This document shows, piece after piece, positions 5,395 to 8,645 of a stretch of DNA of 8,645 bases. Both the position numbers and the translations under genes were made by a program. Within the stretch, counting starts at the first letter, position 1. Each line of letters starts with the position of its first letter. Location of the stretch: positions 1 to 8,645 of the forward strand of contig MHER01000156.1 in NCBI GenBank assembly GCA_001805205.1, read 5' to 3'. The notes below the pieces were generated by a model that saw nothing but the letters and a program-made list of their open reading frames with translations, was not told the origin of the DNA and made no database searches. The stretch comes from Nitrospirae bacterium RIFCSPLOW2_12_42_9 (GTDB lineage Bacteria; Nitrospirota; 9FT-COMBO-42-15; HDB-SIOI813).

Positions 5395-7147
5395 CTGGAT
5401 TCACCCCTCCCTGCTGTTTATTTTAGGATCATTTCTGATCCCATTCCTCCATGGAAGGGTCAAGAAGGCTTACCTTATTCTTATTCCTGTCCTGGCATTT
5501 ATTTCTGTTGTTACTGTCTCGCAGGGAACATACGGTGTGTTTGAATTCCTTGGGCATGAATTAATTTTCGGCAAAGTAGATAAACTCAGTCTGATCTTCT
5601 CATATATCTTCACTATCATGGCCTTCGTGGGTATGGTTTACTCTATTCATGTTACTGATACAGGGCAGCATATGGCTGCATGGTTCTATATAGGCAGCTC
5701 CCTCGGTGTAACATTTGCCGGTGACTACTTTTCATTATTTATTTTCTGGGAAATTATGGCCTTTGCCTCAGCATATCTTGTCTTTGCCGGGCGCCAGAAG
5801 TCTTCTGTTGATGCAGGTTTCCGCTATATACTGATACATATTGTCGGCGGATTATTTTTATTGGCAGGTATACTCCTTCATTATGGAGACACAGGCTCTT
5901 TCCTCTTTGGCCTTCTCGAACAGGATGGCAGTATGGCATTCTATCTTATACTTTTGGGATTTATGTTGAATGCTGCTGTGCCGCCGCTCCATGCATGGAT
6001 GCCGGATGCCTATCCTGAGGCCAGTGTGACAGGTGCTATCTTCTTAGCCACATACACCTCAAAGACAGCAGTATATGTCCTGATCAGGGCATTTGCCGGT
6101 ACAGAGATACTGATCTGGATTGGGGCTATAATGGCACTCTACTGTGTGATGTATGCAACACTTCAAAATGATTTTCGACGGCTTCTGTCCTACCACATAG
6201 CGAGTCAGATAGGGTATATGGTAGCGGCTATTGGTCTGGGGACTGGATTAGCTATTGATGGTGCAACAGCGCATGCTATTAACAATATCCTCTATAAGGG
6301 CATACTATTTATGGGTGCCGGGGCAGTTATTCATATCACAGGAAAGCGAAGGCTTACAGATCTTGGTGGTTTATATAAGGCCATGCCTGTCACACTGATA
6401 CTTTATATGATAGGTGGTTTTGCCATTTCAGGATTTCCATTGCTGAACGGTTTTATAAGTAAGGGGATGATAATCTCCGCTGCAGGCCATGATCACCAGG
6501 CCCTTATAGTCCTTATTCTGCTATTGGCTGCATCTGGTACATTTCTCTCTACAACTATTAAGATCCCTTACTACATGTTTTTTGGTAAAGCCTCAAAAAT
6601 TGAGGCGAAGGAGCCGCCACTTAATATGCTCATTGGTATGGGAATTGCTGCAGTCCTCTGTTTATTGATCGGTATATATCCAGGTCTGTTCTATGGGTTA
6701 TTGCCATATCCGGTACATTTTGAACCCTTTACAGCGGATCATGTAACCGGGTCATTGGGCTTACTTATGGCTACAGTCCTGGGCTTTTTCTTACTCCTTA
6801 AAGTAATTAAACCCGAGCACCATATATCCCTCGATGTAGACTGGTTTTACAGGATGGGGACTAGGATATTCTTGTGGTTTGCAAGGAGGCCTGTTTGTGC
6901 GTATGAAGGTTTTATCACCGAGATATCAAACACAGTAATATTGCCTGTGATATACTTCTTTGCCCGTGTTGGCCTATGGATTGACAGGAATATTGTGGAC
7001 CTGGCAGTAAACAGTACAGCAAACTTTGTTATCAATATGAGTGCATTTGTGCGAAGGGTGCAGACCGGTCTTGTTCAGCACTATGCTGTAGGGATGGTAA
7101 TAGGGATTATGCTGATAATAATAATCTATTCATTGATAGGAGGGTAG
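5387..7147 (+). CDS. Antiporter-like subunit (MrpD-type core) with NuoL-like C-terminal lateral helix
   Basis: A 586-residue membrane protein of the NuoL/M/N-Mrp family. The core (residues 1-440, about 14 helices) has Glu122 in TM5 (FWEIMAFASAYLVF), Lys226 in TM8 (TYTSKTAVYVLIR), His296 and Lys304 (AHAINNILYKGILF) and Lys359 in TM12 (GFISKGMI). The TM7 lysine is replaced by Asn195 (LNAAVPPLHAWMPDAYPEAS). After TM15 (455-474) comes a roughly 90-residue, mostly amphipathic stretch starting DVDWFYR (483-489). A final helix (566-584) follows, entered through RRVQTGLVQHYAVGM (556-570), strongly like the end of NuoL, where the lateral helix runs along the arm and is anchored by the last helix. It probably takes NuoL's terminal position (inference). 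The ATG at 5387 overlaps the upstream gene by eight bases. Known relatives are often annotated Na+/H+ antiporter subunit D. Confidence 0.9.
   Translation: MTNWIHPSLLFILGSFLIPFLHGRVKKAYLILIPVLAFISVVTVSQGTYGVFEFLGHELIFGKVDKLSLIFSYIFTIMAFVGMVYSIHVTDTGQHMAAWFYIGSSLGVTFAGDYFSLFIFWEIMAFASAYLVFAGRQKSSVDAGFRYILIHIVGGLFLLAGILLHYGDTGSFLFGLLEQDGSMAFYLILLGFMLNAAVPPLHAWMPDAYPEASVTGAIFLATYTSKTAVYVLIRAFAGTEILIWIGAIMALYCVMYATLQNDFRRLLSYHIASQIGYMVAAIGLGTGLAIDGATAHAINNILYKGILFMGAGAVIHITGKRRLTDLGGLYKAMPVTLILYMIGGFAISGFPLLNGFISKGMIISAAGHDHQALIVLILLLAASGTFLSTTIKIPYYMFFGKASKIEAKEPPLNMLIGMGIAAVLCLLIGIYPGLFYGLLPYPVHFEPFTADHVTGSLGLLMATVLGFFLLLKVIKPEHHISLDVDWFYRMGTRIFLWFARRPVCAYEGFITEISNTVILPVIYFFARVGLWIDRNIVDLAVNSTANFVINMSAFVRRVQTGLVQHYAVGMVIGIMLIIIIYSLIGG
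7138..7144 (+). promoter_or_regulatory. Strong ribosome binding site for nuoM
   Basis: AGGAGGG ends four bases before the GTG at 7149, overlapping the last codons of the upstream gene. It supports the GTG over the next in-frame ATG at 7173, which has no Shine-Dalgarno sequence nearby. Confidence 0.7.
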
Positions 7148-7148
7148 G

Positions 7149-8645
7149 GTGATAGAGGCGGTACATAACAGCATGGGATATCCGATATTGTCTCTTGTAA
7201 CGTTCCTTCCCCTGATCGGGGCCTTTATCCTACTGTTTATCAGGAATGCTAGAGCGGTGCGGTGGATTGCACTCGTCTTTACTGCTGCAGATTTTTTTGT
7301 ATCTATTCCGATTTTAACCAACTTCGACAAGACCACATTCCATATGCAGTTTGTAGAACGCCATGACTGGATACCCTCATGGAATATTACATACTATATG
7401 GGTGTGGATGGGATCAGCGTGCTCTTTGTCTTCCTTGCTGCACTCCTGGGATGGATATGTGTACTTGCATCATGGAAGGCCATAGATAAAAAGGTCACAG
7501 AATTTATGATAGCCCTCCTTGTAATGCAGACTGCAATGATAGGTGTCTTCTGTGCACTTGACTTCTTCCTCTTCTATATCTTCTGGGAGGCGATGCTCAT
7601 CCCAATGTATCTGATAATAGGTGTATGGGGCGGGAAGAACAGGATATATGCAGCATTTAAATTCTTCCTCTATACACTGGCAGGAAGTATCTTCATGCTC
7701 ATTGGCATCCTTGTCCTCTACTTCACAGGCGGCGAGACCTTTGACATAATTGCACTCATGAACCAGAAGTACTCCATAATTATACAGATGTGGGTCTTTG
7801 TGGCATTCTTTGTTGCGTTTGCAATCAAGGTGCCGATGTTCCCGTTCCATACATGGCTTCCGGATGCACACGTTGAAGCGCCTACAGCAGGGAGTATTAT
7901 TCTTGCGGGTGTGCTGCTAAAGATGGGGACATACGGCATGCTGAGGTTTCCAATGGCCATGTTTCCTGATGCTACGGCATATTTTGCAAAGCCGATAGTG
8001 ATACTATCTGTGATTGGCATAGTCTACGGTGGTTTTCTTGCACTGGCACAGAAAGACATCAAGAAGCTCGTTGCCTACTCAAGCGTAAGCCACATGGGTT
8101 TTGTTACACTTGGTCTGTTTATCTATAGCATAACAGGGATTGAGGGCGGAATCATGCAGATGTTCAATCACGGTATATCAACAAGTGCACTCTTCTTATG
8201 TATCGGGGTGATCTACGAGAGGACCCATACAAGGGAACTTGATGCATATGGCGGTCTTGCAAAGGCAGTGCCGATATTTGCCGTGTTCTGGACAATCTTT
8301 ATCCTCTCTTCTCTTGCGATCCCCGGGACTAACTCCTTTATCAGTGAGATACTTATACTTACAGGGACATTTGGATATAGCAAGATAGTGGCAGCTATCT
8401 CAATACTCGGCGCCCTTCTTGGAGCAGTCTACCTCCTTGGCATGTACAAGAAGGTGACGCTCGGGGAGATTACGAATCATCATATAAAAGAGGCATGGGA
8501 CCTTTCGGGCAGAGAGATTATTGCCATGGTCGGGCTTGCGATATTTGTATTCTGGATCGGACTAAATTCGCAGCCATTTTTAGATATTATGCATACATCC
8601 GTGGTGCATCTGCTTGACCAGATGAATTCAGTCAGCAGTAATTAT
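7149..8645 (+). CDS. nuoM: NADH-quinone oxidoreductase subunit M (3' end cut by window)
   Basis: 499 codons are open from a GTG start to the right edge with no stop; NuoM is usually about 490-530 residues, so little is missing. It is the middle antiporter-like proton channel of complex I. Key residues are present: Glu147 in TM5 (FYIFWEAMLIPMYLIIG), Lys227 in TM7 (FAIKVPMFPFHTWLPDAH), Lys258 in TM8 (AGVLLKMGTYGMLR), His341 (MFNHGISTSALFL) and Glu400 in TM12 (IPGTNSFISE), the NuoM-specific acidic residue where NuoL-type proteins have Lys. VEAPTAGSIILAGVLLKMGTYG and KKLVAYSSVSHMGFV are NuoM signatures. The start lies two bases after the preceding stop. It is clearly distinct in sequence from the two upstream antiporter-like subunits, so this is a genuine NuoM and not a third copy of the Mrp-type proteins. 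nuoN is expected next but is outside the window. Confidence 0.96.
   Translation, partial: MIEAVHNSMGYPILSLVTFLPLIGAFILLFIRNARAVRWIALVFTAADFFVSIPILTNFDKTTFHMQFVERHDWIPSWNITYYMGVDGISVLFVFLAALLGWICVLASWKAIDKKVTEFMIALLVMQTAMIGVFCALDFFLFYIFWEAMLIPMYLIIGVWGGKNRIYAAFKFFLYTLAGSIFMLIGILVLYFTGGETFDIIALMNQKYSIIIQMWVFVAFFVAFAIKVPMFPFHTWLPDAHVEAPTAGSIILAGVLLKMGTYGMLRFPMAMFPDATAYFAKPIVILSVIGIVYGGFLALAQKDIKKLVAYSSVSHMGFVTLGLFIYSITGIEGGIMQMFNHGISTSALFLCIGVIYERTHTRELDAYGGLAKAVPIFAVFWTIFILSSLAIPGTNSFISEILILTGTFGYSKIVAAISILGALLGAVYLLGMYKKVTLGEITNHHIKEAWDLSGREIIAMVGLAIFVFWIGLNSQPFLDIMHTSVVHLLDQMNSVSSNY

Noticed and set aside
3626..7147. A complete, independent Mrp Na+/H+ antiporter operon inserted in nuo
   Set aside because: No MrpA C-terminal domain, MrpB, E, F or G genes are present; the only C-type subunit is NuoK, and one large protein has a NuoL-like tail. 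An accessory module of complex I fits better, though independence is not excluded.
7470..7871. Minus-strand open frame of 133 codons rich in Cys, His and Glu, looking metal-binding-like
   Set aside because: It is antisense to well-conserved nuoM codons. The odd composition is what the reverse complement of hydrophobic membrane-helix codons gives, and no ribosome binding site or family motif supports it.
7718..8020. Minus-strand open frame of 100 codons
   Set aside because: Lies entirely within nuoM on the opposite strand and overlaps the other antisense frame; no recognisable motif.

Overview
The window is a densely packed, one-strand stretch of a bacterial respiratory complex I (NADH:quinone oxidoreductase, nuo) operon. 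All nine coding regions are on the + strand. They are separated by at most about 16 bases or overlap by a few, and no gene-free stretch approaches 300 bases. No promoter, terminator, RNA gene, mobile element or CRISPR array is visible. The operon's start and end both lie outside the window: nuoG is cut at the left edge and nuoM at the right.

Layout: C-terminal part of nuoG (1-696); a stand-alone cyclic-nucleotide-binding-domain protein (713-1183); nuoH (about 1192-2220); nuoI (2217-2813); nuoJ (2813-3316); nuoK (3319-3621). Then, where nuoL normally sits, come an MrpD-type antiporter-like subunit (3626-5146), a small two-helix membrane protein (5143-5394) and a second, different antiporter-like subunit with a NuoL-like C-terminal tail (5387-7147). 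nuoM follows (7149 to the right edge, no stop yet).

How they work together: NuoG and NuoI carry Fe-S clusters towards the quinone site formed partly by NuoH. NuoH, J and K form the start of the membrane arm, and the antiporter-like subunits carry out ion translocation. This operon differs from the canonical one in two ways. A soluble sensor-like domain sits between the electron-transfer and membrane-arm genes. The canonical nuoL slot holds a three-gene antiporter cassette, so with NuoM and a probable downstream NuoN the membrane arm could have four antiporter-like subunits instead of three. Complex I cassettes with a fourth pumping subunit are known (the '2M' complexes with doubled NuoM, Chadwick et al. 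2018). Here the extra subunit is Mrp-type and comes with a small partner, so it may be a different solution.

Organism: a Gram-negative-type respiratory bacterium with moderately AT-leaning DNA, frequent ATA and AGG codons and strong GGAGG-type ribosome binding sites. The NuoH variant motif and the Mrp-like cassette remind me of Nitrospirota or Desulfobacterota and relatives, but this is a low-confidence impression from memory. Most likely this is core respiratory metabolism with an unusual build, not a defence or mobile system.
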